Positions 1-6,477 are shown, numbered from the stretch's first letter. The stretch is DNA of 9,203 bases from Puniceicoccales bacterium (GCA_031289285.1 JAITPT010000221.1:1-9203), one strand, 5' to 3'. Notes: generated from the sequence alone by a model not told the origin. Program-made: numbers and translations.

Positions 1-704
1 CCGCCCGCCCGCCCACCTTTTCCGCCATTCCCGCCACCGCGCCCGCCATCGAAACTGCCGACCTCGCCGCCGCCCCTTGCGCCGGTGTTGCGCCTGTTTT
101 GCAGGGGATTTCCCTGTGCGTCCCGCAAGGCTGTCGCGCCGCGCTCGCCGGTGCCAACGGCTCCGGCAAATCCACGTTGCTGCGCACACTCGCTGGCCTC
201 TTGCCGCCTTGCGCGGGCAAGGTGTTTGTCGAAGGGAAACCCGCCAGCTGCGGCAACCCGCGTGTCGCCTTTCTCGCCCAGCGGCACCTCGTGGAGTGGC
301 ATTTTCCGGTGACGGTTAGCCGCGCCGTGCTGGCGGGGCGTTACCCGCGCCTCGGTTGGCTGCGCCGTCCCAATCGCGACGACCGCGAGAAGGCCGCCGC
401 TGCCCTGCGCCGCTTGCGCCTCGAAGCGCTCGCCGACCGCCCGCTCCATGCGCTCTCCGGCGGCCAGCAGCAGCGGGTGCTCATCGCCCGCGCACTTTGC
501 CAAGAAGCGGCGGTGCTCCTGCTCGACGAACCCTTCGCCGGCCTCGACGCCGAAAGCCGCGAAATCGTGAGCGACTTCCTCGCCGACGACCCCGCACGGG
601 CGATGACCGTCGTGATGGCGACGCACGATTTAGACGACACGGGTTGCCGTTTTGACATGGTTTTGAAAATCACCCGCGACGGCTCGCTCGCGCCCAACGC
701 CTGA
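1..704 (+). CDS. Mn/Zn-type metal ABC importer ATPase, 5' end cut by window
   Basis: This is the ATP-hydrolysing subunit of a metal importer of the MntB/TroB/ZnuC class, which would drive a membrane permease fed by a periplasmic metal-binding protein. The frame is open to the left edge with no ATG, so the true start lies outside. About 233 codons are visible, against roughly 250 in the family, so little is missing. In order: Walker A GANGSGKST (nt 150-176), Q-loop AQRHLVEW followed by the metal-family phrase FPVTV and GRYPRLGWLRRP, signature LSGGQQQRV (from nt 453), Walker B VLLLDEP (nt 513-533) and the H-loop ATHD (His at nt 624). One oddity is that the stretch before VLQGISL is Ala/Pro-rich and lacks the aromatic A-loop residue that usually stacks on adenine. 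A TTG at nt 99 is in frame but would remove conserved sequence. The permease and binding protein are not in the window. The ABC class is certain; the metal is inferred. Confidence 0.88.
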   Translation, partial: ARPPTFSAIPATAPAIETADLAAAPCAGVAPVLQGISLCVPQGCRAALAGANGSGKSTLLRTLAGLLPPCAGKVFVEGKPASCGNPRVAFLAQRHLVEWHFPVTVSRAVLAGRYPRLGWLRRPNRDDREKAAAALRRLRLEALADRPLHALSGGQQQRVLIARALCQEAAVLLLDEPFAGLDAESREIVSDFLADDPARAMTVVMATHDLDDTGCRFDMVLKITRDGSLAPNA

Positions 705-815
705 CCCCGCGCTGCTCCGTGTTTCCCGTTGCCAAACATCCGCGCAGCGGGCACACAGTCGCGCTTCTTTTTTCACAACCCGACCTACAACCAGCAAAAT
801 CTTTCCTCAAAAACC

Positions 816-2099
816 ATGTCGCAACAAACGTCACAACAAGAAACATTCTCCGGCAATCTGCTCGTCGCCCAAGGCGGCTGCCCCACGCCCGTTGTCAACG
901 CCAGCCTCGCCGGCGTCATTTCAGAGGCACTCAACCACGAAGACGAAATCGTGGAAATCTACGGTGCCCTCAACGGCGTCACGGGCATCCTCAACGAGCA
1001 ACTTATAGACCTCGCCTCCGAGTCACAGCAGACCGTCCGCGCCCTCAGGCAGACACCCGGCGCAGCACTCGGCGCAGGCGTTTCCAAGCTCGAAGCTCAG
1101 GCGGATTTTGACCGCGTCCTCGATGTCTTCGCCGCTCACGACATCCGCTACTTCATCCAAATCGGCGGTAACGATTCGCAAGACACCGCCGCCAAAATCA
1201 ACGCCGCCGCCGCTAAGCGCGACTACGCCCTGCGCGTCATCGGCGTCCCCAAAGCCATAGATAACGACCTCGCCGTGACCGACCACTGCCCGGGCTACGG
1301 CAGCGTCATCAAACACATCGCCTCCACGGTGCGCGAAATCTCCTTCGACAACGCCGCGACAGGCCGGCACGACTTTGTTTCCATCCTCGAAGTCTTGGGG
1401 CGCGACGCTGGCTGGATCGCCGCTGGTGCCGTGCTCGCCAAACGCCGCAACGCCCTGCTCGAAGACCCGCCGCACCTCATTTTGCTGCCCGAAGAGCCGT
1501 TCAACCAATCTGCCTTCATAGACGCCGTGCAGGCCACTCTGCGCAAACAAAAGTATTGCTTCGTCGTCGTCGCCGAGGGCGTGAAAGACCCCGAGGGCAA
1601 CCCGCTCGGCGCAGACGTCGCGAGCGCAGACGCCAGCATCGGCGCAGGCGAGTTTCTGCGCACACTCGTCGAGCAAAACATCTCCGGCGTCAAAGCCCGT
1701 GCCGCCAAGCTCGGCATCTCCCAGCGCACCGCCTCGCTCAACACCTCGAAGACCGATGGCGACGAGGCCTACCTCGCAGGCCAAGCAGCGGTCAAAGCCG
1801 CCGTCGCTGGCGAGACAGGCAAAATGGTCACGCTCGTGCGCGACGATAAAGACGCCACCGCATACAGTGTGCGCACCGACCTCGCGCCGTTGGAAGACAT
1901 CGCCAACTCCGTGAAACCCTTCCCCGCATCGTGGATTGGCGAAGACAAAATGTCCGTCAGCTACGCCTTCACAAAATACGCGACGCCGCTCATTCAGGGC
2001 GAAAACACCGTGCCCTTCGACAGCGGGCTTCCGAAGTTCGCAATCCTCGCCGCGCACAAAGTCGAGCGCGATTTGGAGCCGTATTCACCCGCGCAATAA
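816..2099 (+). CDS. pfp: 6-phosphofructokinase, probably pyrophosphate-dependent
   Basis: This 427-residue phosphofructokinase would interconvert fructose 6-phosphate and fructose 1,6-bisphosphate in cytoplasmic glycolysis/gluconeogenesis. Visible family motifs are the N-terminal nucleotide/phosphate loop with GGCPTPVVNAS (20-30), GGNDS (117-121), PKAIDND (145-151, with Asp149 matching the catalytic base), LGRDAGW (194-200) and AEGV (253-256). In ATP enzymes the second motif carries Gly where this protein has Lys146, and GGDG has Gly where this one has Asp120. Both substitutions are the known hallmarks of PPi-dependent enzymes, which work reversibly. Asn119 replaces the usual Asp of GGDD. The ATG at 816 is preferred because the preceding 29 codons from a TTG at 729 have no family resemblance. 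There is no Shine-Dalgarno sequence, only an A-rich leader. It lies 37 bases ahead of lptD and may be cotranscribed with it. The family is very sure, the phosphoryl donor moderately so. Confidence 0.93.
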   Translation: MSQQTSQQETFSGNLLVAQGGCPTPVVNASLAGVISEALNHEDEIVEIYGALNGVTGILNEQLIDLASESQQTVRALRQTPGAALGAGVSKLEAQADFDRVLDVFAAHDIRYFIQIGGNDSQDTAAKINAAAAKRDYALRVIGVPKAIDNDLAVTDHCPGYGSVIKHIASTVREISFDNAATGRHDFVSILEVLGRDAGWIAAGAVLAKRRNALLEDPPHLILLPEEPFNQSAFIDAVQATLRKQKYCFVVVAEGVKDPEGNPLGADVASADASIGAGEFLRTLVEQNISGVKARAAKLGISQRTASLNTSKTDGDEAYLAGQAAVKAAVAGETGKMVTLVRDDKDATAYSVRTDLAPLEDIANSVKPFPASWIGEDKMSVSYAFTKYATPLIQGENTVPFDSGLPKFAILAAHKVERDLEPYSPAQ

Positions 2100-2136
2100 A
2101 CGCCGCATCTCGGCAAAAAAACACCCGCAAAAACAC

Positions 2137-4830
2137 ATGAAAAAACGGGCACCGCAGGGGACACAAATCTTGACGGTGCCGCACCACCGCCGCACCGCGA
2201 AACTCCTTTCGCGGTGCCTGCTTTTTGCCGCCGCCGCCGCACCACTCGCCCTCACGCAGACATCCGCGCAACCCACACCAGAAAAAGCAAAACAAACACC
2301 ACCCGTTTCCACGCAGCCCGCGCAAGCCGCACCGCCAACGCAAACCGCGACCGCGACCGCGAAACCCGCGAAACCCACGTCGCCCGCGTCGCAAAAAAAG
2401 CACCCGAAAATCAGCATCTCCGCCGACAAGATGTCTGGGCAGCGTTCCCCAGATGGCGACACCACCGTCTCTGTCGCCGAGCACGATGTCGTCGCGAACA
2501 TCGGCGACTTCGACTTCGGCGAAACGCGCATCGAAGCCGCCAAAGCCACCATCACCACCGTCCATGCCCGCAACGCCAAACGCACACCCGTCTCGACAAC
2601 CACCATCTTGCACGGCGAAACAAAAGTCACCGCCAACCTCCTGCGCATCCTCACCGCCGACACCAAAGTGAAAATCGCCTTCGACAAACAGGGCGACGTC
2701 GAGCGCGTGGACCTCGACACCGGAACGTTTCGCTTAGGGTCGCCGCCCGGCTATTTGCAAGGCACGGCCTTCCACGCACAGAAGGTCGCCGACGTCTCGC
2801 AAAGCGCCATCACCAACGCGACAATCTATTACCACGAGCCAGACTTTTTCTCCATTTCCGTTGACGCCTCAAAAATCACCATCCTCGCAGAAGTCCCCGC
2901 CCCCGACGAAAAACCACCCGCCCCCGAAAAGCCCGCAGCCACCGCTGCCACCGCCACCGCTACCGCTACCACTGCCGCCACCGCCACCGCTACCACTGCC
3001 ACTGCTGCCACCTCCACCGCCGCCGCGAAGTCCGCCAAGCCTCCCGCCGCCGCCAAGTCCGGCAAGTCTTCCGTCGGCAGGCCCGCCTCTGCTTCTGCTC
3101 GCGAGGCCGCACGCGACGCCACGCTGCACGTCGAAGACGCCGTCGTGCGCATTGCGGGCATTCCCATTTTTTACATCCCCTCTTACACCCAGCAAGGTCT
3201 CGACCTCCCGCCGCTGCGCCCCGTCGTCCGCGCTGGTTCCAAAGACAACATCGGCGCTTACCTGCGCACCACCACTTACTACACAGGCTTCGGCAAATCC
3301 CTTCAGCCCGGCGTCCTCCTCGACACCTACGCCAAAGCTGGCGTCCTCACGGGCGGCGCACTCGACTACGATTTCACAAAGACTCCCGACGCTGGCCCGC
3401 TCGTCAACGCGACAGGCGACTTCCAAGCCGCGTGGATTAACGACAACAGCAATCGCGGCCTCGACAACTACGGTCACCCCATCCCCAACCACCGCGCCTT
3501 CGCATGGTGGCGGCACAAACAAACCATCCCCCTCCCCACCCAATCCGAGCTACTGCCGCACTCCCTCGAACTCTCCGCAAACGTCCATTATTGGAGCGAC
3601 ACCAGCGTCCTGCGCGACTTCCGCCCCGACCTCTTTCACGACAACCAACGCCCCGACAACTACGTCGAAGCCGTCATGCCCGCCCCTGCTGGCTACTACC
3701 TCTCCGCATTCGCCCGCTTCCGCCCAAACCATTTTCAAAACGTCCGCCAACGACTCCCCGAAGTGCGCTTCGACATGGTCCCGCGCCCGCTCTTCGACGG
3801 CTCCCCCGTCTATCACCGCCTCAGTGCCGCCTTCGCATACCTTGTTGAAAAAGACTCGCCCGAACTCCCCGGCATCCCTCAAAACCTCGGCGGCGATGAC
3901 ACCCTCGAAAGCCGCCGTCTCGACGGCTACTACGGCTTCGACGCACCGCTAAAAATCGGCGACTGGTTTTCCTTCACACCTGTCGCGGGTGCCCGCGCCA
4001 CCGCTTATTTTGACAGCATCCGCGACGGACAAGGCGACCCGCGTGGGCGTGTCCTCCCGCAGCTGGGCTTCGACATGCACCTGCTCGCCAACGGTCAGTG
4101 GAACGTGCAAAACAACTTTTGGGGAATTAACGGCCTACGTCACCTCGTCCGCCCGCTCGTCCAATACCGCTGGATTCCCGCTGCCGCGCAAGATAGCGGC
4201 CTCATCCCGCCTATTGACCGCGACGCCTTTGTCCCCTATCCGCCACCGCTCGACCTCTCTCAAAAACGCCACGCCGACGACCTCTGGGAGCAGCAAGTTT
4301 TTCGTGTTGGCATTGAGAACACCCTGCAAACTCGCGACTCCGAATACGGTTCGCGTGACCTCGCGTGGCTCAACATTTACCAAGATTTTCGCGACACCTC
4401 GCACCGTGCTGGTGAGCGTTACCGCTCGACGCTCTACACGCAGCTGGGTCTTGCTCCTGCCTACTGGCTCTCGCTAAACGCTTACAACCGTCTCGACACT
4501 TACAACGGTCATTCCAACGAAATCTCTGCCTACATGGATGTCCACGACGGCGACCGTTGGCGTCTTTGGTTTGGTGTCCAATACTGCACGGATGTCTCCG
4601 ATACCAACCAGTATTATTGGGGTGTAGAATATCGTCTCAACAGCAACTATGCCCTGAGTGGGCAGTGGCGTTTTGACAACAAAGTGGGCGATTTGACGGA
4701 GCAGTTTTATGGTTTGCGTCAACGTCTGGGCAACACATGGGAAATCGAGTGGTATATCCGCCACCGTCGCGACGCCCGCCGCGACAGCGGTTTCAGCTTT
4801 GGCGCCAGCCTCCGCCTCATGCGCTTTTGA
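2137..4830 (+). CDS. lptD: LptD/OstA-like LPS-assembly outer-membrane protein
   Basis: This is a predicted 897-residue outer-membrane protein that would insert lipopolysaccharide into the outer leaflet together with a lipoprotein partner (LptE type). Residues 1-44 are a signal peptide: a basic start, the hydrophobic run LLFAAAAAPLAL, and cleavage after TSA. A Pro/Ala/Thr/Lys tether follows (45-90). Then comes an OstA-type beta-jellyroll (about 91-250, opening KISISADKM) that would dock to the periplasmic LptA bridge. Next are a low-complexity insertion (about 253-320), the LptD core phrase DATLHV...VRIAGIPIFYIP (327-348), and a beta-barrel rich in alternating aromatics. The protein ends LRLMRF; a terminal Phe is the classic outer-membrane insertion signal. 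The start follows an A-rich leader without Shine-Dalgarno. It is longer than the E. coli protein (784) and has almost no cysteines, so the disulfides known from E. coli LptD cannot form. Another OstA-type barrel protein is possible but less likely. Confidence 0.85.
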   Translation: MKKRAPQGTQILTVPHHRRTAKLLSRCLLFAAAAAPLALTQTSAQPTPEKAKQTPPVSTQPAQAAPPTQTATATAKPAKPTSPASQKKHPKISISADKMSGQRSPDGDTTVSVAEHDVVANIGDFDFGETRIEAAKATITTVHARNAKRTPVSTTTILHGETKVTANLLRILTADTKVKIAFDKQGDVERVDLDTGTFRLGSPPGYLQGTAFHAQKVADVSQSAITNATIYYHEPDFFSISVDASKITILAEVPAPDEKPPAPEKPAATAATATATATTAATATATTATAATSTAAAKSAKPPAAAKSGKSSVGRPASASAREAARDATLHVEDAVVRIAGIPIFYIPSYTQQGLDLPPLRPVVRAGSKDNIGAYLRTTTYYTGFGKSLQPGVLLDTYAKAGVLTGGALDYDFTKTPDAGPLVNATGDFQAAWINDNSNRGLDNYGHPIPNHRAFAWWRHKQTIPLPTQSELLPHSLELSANVHYWSDTSVLRDFRPDLFHDNQRPDNYVEAVMPAPAGYYLSAFARFRPNHFQNVRQRLPEVRFDMVPRPLFDGSPVYHRLSAAFAYLVEKDSPELPGIPQNLGGDDTLESRRLDGYYGFDAPLKIGDWFSFTPVAGARATAYFDSIRDGQGDPRGRVLPQLGFDMHLLANGQWNVQNNFWGINGLRHLVRPLVQYRWIPAAAQDSGLIPPIDRDAFVPYPPPLDLSQKRHADDLWEQQVFRVGIENTLQTRDSEYGSRDLAWLNIYQDFRDTSHRAGERYRSTLYTQLGLAPAYWLSLNAYNRLDTYNGHSNEISAYMDVHDGDRWRLWFGVQYCTDVSDTNQYYWGVEYRLNSNYALSGQWRFDNKVGDLTEQFYGLRQRLGNTWEIEWYIRHRRDARRDSGFSFGASLRLMRF
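2935..3027 (+). repeat. In-gene ACC/GCY microsatellite coding Ala-Thr linker
   Basis: This stretch inside lptD is an imperfect tandem array of ACC GCN codons that translates as alternating Ala and Thr (residues 267-297). It forms the centre of the low-complexity insertion in the protein. Such codon repeats change length easily by slippage in whole codons, so the linker length may vary between strains. Confidence 0.8.
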
Positions 4831-4833
4831 GGC

Positions 4834-4873
4834 GGGGGGGGGCTGGGGCAGAGGGCGCGGAGGGAGCAGAGGG
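4834..4873 (+). other. Predicted G-quadruplex motif just after lptD
   Basis: Starting four bases after the lptD stop codon there are five G-runs: nine Gs (4834-4842), four (4845-4848), and three each at 4853-4855, 4862-4864 and 4871-4873. The loops are 2, 4, 6 and 6 bases. This satisfies the usual G3+N1-7 rule on the coding strand, so it could fold in the displaced DNA strand or in the lptD transcript. Whether it folds or has any role is unknown. Confidence 0.6.
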
Positions 4874-4882
4874 ACGCGGAGT
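4848..4882 (+). repeat. 9-bp tandem repeat, cgcggaggg type
   Basis: Four consecutive units can be laid out: gcagaggg, cgcggaggg, agcagaggg, acgcggagt. The period is 9 bases. It overlaps the G-quadruplex motif. Its last unit also begins a perfect 6-bp hairpin (GCGGAG at 4876-4881 with CTCCGC at 4887-4892) that has no following T-tract, so it is not a canonical terminator. Confidence 0.6.
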
Positions 4883-4896
4883 GTTTCTCCGCACCC

Positions 4897-5120
4897 GCCG
4901 CGACGATTAACCACAAGGGACACAAAGGAGGTTCACAAGGGACACAAAGTTTTTTTTTGGAGGGGGGAGGGATTTTTTTGAGTTTTGCAATTTTTCTGCC
5001 ACCTAATCTAATACAACACAATACAATACAATACACCTACACCCAACCCCAACCCCACCTATCACTTCCCTTGTGCCCTTTGTGAAAACCTTTGTGTCCT
5101 TTGTGGTTAACCGTCGCGGC
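4897..5120. repeat. Inverted-repeat element with 9-bp-unit arms (cacaaagg type)
   Basis: The left arm 4897-4928 and the reverse complement of the right arm 5089-5120 match at 30 of 32 positions. Weaker similarity continues inward to about 4949 and 5066. Reading inward, each arm starts gccgcgacg, passes ttaaccac, and then runs through cacaaagga/cacaaagg words spaced mostly 9 bases apart. The roughly 160-base spacer holds a T8 run, a G-rich purine tract (4959-4970), a T7 run and an AATAC microsatellite. No target-site duplication is visible outside the arms, and there is no coding capacity. It lies in the 3' flank of lptD, so a transcript through it could form a long hairpin. It may be a small non-autonomous repeat element or a structured 3' end. 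Confidence 0.75.
5005..5034 (+). repeat. AATAC pentanucleotide microsatellite
   Basis: Six 5-base units in a row read aatct, aatac, aacac, aatac, aatac, aatac. The array sits in the spacer of the 4897-5120 inverted-repeat element and is followed by a C-rich run of caacccc words (5043-5058). It is a likely slippage hotspot. Confidence 0.75.
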
Positions 5121-5213
5121 TACGGTGGCTCCGAAAGCGATGTCGGCGGGTGCGCCAGCACACCCAGCCTCCTCCTCCGCCGCCGCCGTCGCCGGAGCCT
5201 CCGCAGTTTCAGA

Positions 5214-5232
5214 CCGCAGATAACGCAGATAT
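5214..5232 (+). repeat. Short cgcagataa 9-bp repeat (two units)
   Basis: The sequence accgcagataacgcagat contains two 9-base units, cgcagataa and cgcagatat, in the same layout as the longer arrays nearby (ACC-R-C word, then a CRC word one period later). It follows a CCT/CCG trinucleotide-rich stretch (5166-5206) and leads into a pyrimidine-rich tract (5240-5282). Only two units are present and no inverted partner was found, so it looks like a minimal or decayed copy. Confidence 0.5.
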
Positions 5233-5683
5233 TTTTAGATTTTCCTTTCCCTCCTTTTTTCCTCCGTTCTCCTTTCTTTTTTAGGTTCCTCGCTACTTTG
5301 TGTGGGGAACTCGGACGCATTCAGCCCCGCATGGGGCGAGATTATCGGGTTACCAGATGCTGGTAGTGTGTATTCCGTTGCAATTTCGTGGAGGGCACGT
5401 GGTGGGCACTGCAAAGGAAAGTTGCACGAACCGCAGCGAAGTCAAGTAATAAAATGGCTGCCTTTTAATTCGCAAACAATAAATTGGAAAAATGTTGCCC
5501 GTGTTGTAAGTGCATGATTTATAGCGTAGTTGAGAGGCGGATACTTGCTTCTCCCCTTCCTCCGCCCCCGCCTACCCCTTCCTCTCTCCGAATAATTAAC
5601 CAGACTAAAGATTTTGCCACAACACAGATGTCGCCAATCTTGCACTTGCAAATAAACCAAACGCACCTTAACTTTTTTCAACC
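5233..5683. other. Non-coding stretch before the rhuM remnant
   Basis: I recognise no gene here. The content is a pyrimidine tract (5240-5282), then two small perfect hairpins 13 bases apart (GCCCC-gcat-GGGGC at 5324-5337 and TACCAG-atg-CTGGTA at 5351-5365). The direct repeat gggcac occurs twice at about 5393-5409, and a second C/T-rich tract lies at 5541-5590. From about 5440 the sequence becomes A+T-rich, matching the rhuM remnant more than the flanking housekeeping genes. Neither hairpin is followed by a T-tract. No convincing sigma-70 promoter was found ahead of 5684. Confidence 0.5.
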
Positions 5684-6298
5684 ATGACTGACACCAACCA
5701 ATTCCTGCTCTACACGGCACCCGACGGTGGCGTGAAAGTGGATGTTTTCATCAAAGACGAAACCGTCTGGCTTAGCCAAAAAGCATTGGCAGCACTTTAC
5801 GGCGTCAACCGCCCAGCCATCACGAAGCACCTGCTCAACATTTTTACTTCCGGCGAATTAGTCGAAAATTCAGTATGTTCCATTTTGGAACATACTGCCG
5901 CCGACGGCAAAAATTACGCGACCAAGTATTACAATCTCGACGCGATTATTGCCGTTGGCTATCGCGTGAATAGCTATCAGGCAACACAATTTCGCATTTG
6001 GGCGACCAAGACCTTGCGCGAGTTTATCATCAAGGGTTTTGTGATGGACGATGAACGGCTTAAGCAGGGGAAACAGGTTTTTGGCAAAGATTATTTTGAC
6101 GAGTTGCTCGAACGCATCCGAGAAATTCGGGCGAGCGAACGGCGGTTTTATCAAAAAATCACCGACATCTATGCGCTCGCCGTAGATTACCAAAAAGACG
6201 CGCCCGTCACACGGGAGTTTTTTGCCTCGGTGCAGAATAAACACCCCATGTTCAATCCGAGTTTGAAACCACGAATGAACACGAATGGGCACGAATAA
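5684..6298 (+). pseudogene. RhuM-family protein, C-terminally truncated at a repeat arm
   Basis: This 204-residue product matches the start of the RhuM ('virulence protein RhuM') family, found widely on islands and phage-like regions and of unproven biochemical role. Recognisable phrases in order are VDVFIKDETVWLSQKALAALYGV, NRPAITKHLLNIF, SVCSILEHTAADGKNY, YYNLDAIIAVGYRVNS, QATQFRIWATKTLREF, KDYFDELLERIREIRASERR and EFFASVQNK. The N-terminal part resembles a helix-turn-helix/KilA-N-like DNA-binding region. Family members normally run to about 330 residues and continue after VQNK with a further conserved block. Here that block is absent, and the last codons (LKPRMNTNGHE) are translated from the inverted-repeat arm beginning at 6258. 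The gene is therefore probably a remnant, though the N-terminal domain could still be made. The ATG follows a T-rich leader without Shine-Dalgarno. Base composition is lower in G+C than in neighbouring genes, suggesting transfer. Confidence 0.85.
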
Positions 6299-6472
6299 AG
6301 AAAACTTGAAAATAAAAACTAAAAAATTGGTTTCAGGTTTCAGGTTTCAAACTTTAGATTTCAAATTTCAAATCTCTGATTTTACACATCAACTTCCAAC
6401 CCTTATTTTTTCTGTATTTCCTCATTCGTGCCTATTCGTGCCTATTCGTGTTCATCCGTGGTTTCAAACCCG
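6258..6472. repeat. Inverted-repeat element with 10-bp-unit arms (cacgaat type)
   Basis: The left arm 6258-6296 and the reverse complement of the right arm 6434-6472 agree at 36 of 39 positions. Read inward, each arm starts with gtttgaaac and continues in 10-base units: cacgaatgaa, cacgaatggg, cacgaat on the left; cacggatgaa, cacgaatagg, cacgaatagg, cacgaatgag on the right (to 6421). The 137-base spacer is A+T-rich and holds a 7-bp repeat. The left arm forms the last codons and stop of the rhuM remnant. The right arm begins 6 bases beyond the stop of the converging epimerase gene. A transcript from either side would form a long stem, so it could act as a bidirectional 3'-end structure. Alternatively it is a small mobile or recombination-borne repeat. 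Confidence 0.8.
6330..6385 (+). repeat. 7-bp tandem repeat (ggtttca type)
   Basis: Eight consecutive heptamers can be read without gaps: ggtttca three times, then aacttta, gatttca, aatttca, aatctct, gatttta. The first three are identical and the rest diverge while keeping the 7-base phase. The array fills the centre of the spacer of the 6258-6472 element. It includes the near-palindrome agatttcaaatttcaaatct (6357-6376). Confidence 0.7.
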
Positions 6473-6477
6473 TTTTT

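Noticed and set aside
741..776. Possible intrinsic terminator with a T-rich run after the metal ABC ATPase
   Set aside because: Only a 4-bp GCGC stem with a 15-base loop can be drawn, and the T-run is interrupted; this is too weak to call.
729..815. TTG-initiated upstream extension of the phosphofructokinase (29 codons)
   Set aside because: The added residues show no resemblance to the family, and an ATG at 816 sits right before the conserved N-terminus.
1023..2057. Long open frame antisense to the phosphofructokinase gene
   Set aside because: It has no recognisable motifs and is expected from high-GC third positions of the real gene.
1936..2136. In-frame upstream extension of lptD overlapping the phosphofructokinase gene
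   Set aside because: It would bury the signal peptide 67 residues inside the protein and overlap pfp by 164 bases; the ATG at 2137 gives a proper N-terminal signal.
4887..5130. Classical MITE or insertion sequence with target-site duplication
   Set aside because: I see no duplicated bases flanking the arms of either inverted-repeat element and no transposase, so I call them inverted-repeat elements only.
5422..5452. TTGCAC and TAATAA as a promoter for the rhuM remnant
   Set aside because: The 19-base spacing and 230-base distance from the ATG make it unconvincing.
5302..5517. 71-codon plus-strand open frame in the non-coding island
   Set aside because: It contains both small hairpins, has no recognisable protein features, and its composition shifts midway; it is treated as non-coding.
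6261..6470. CRISPR-like reading of the regularly spaced cacgaat words
   Set aside because: The 10-bp units are tandem with no 25-40 bp spacers, the arms are inverted relative to each other, and no cas genes are near.
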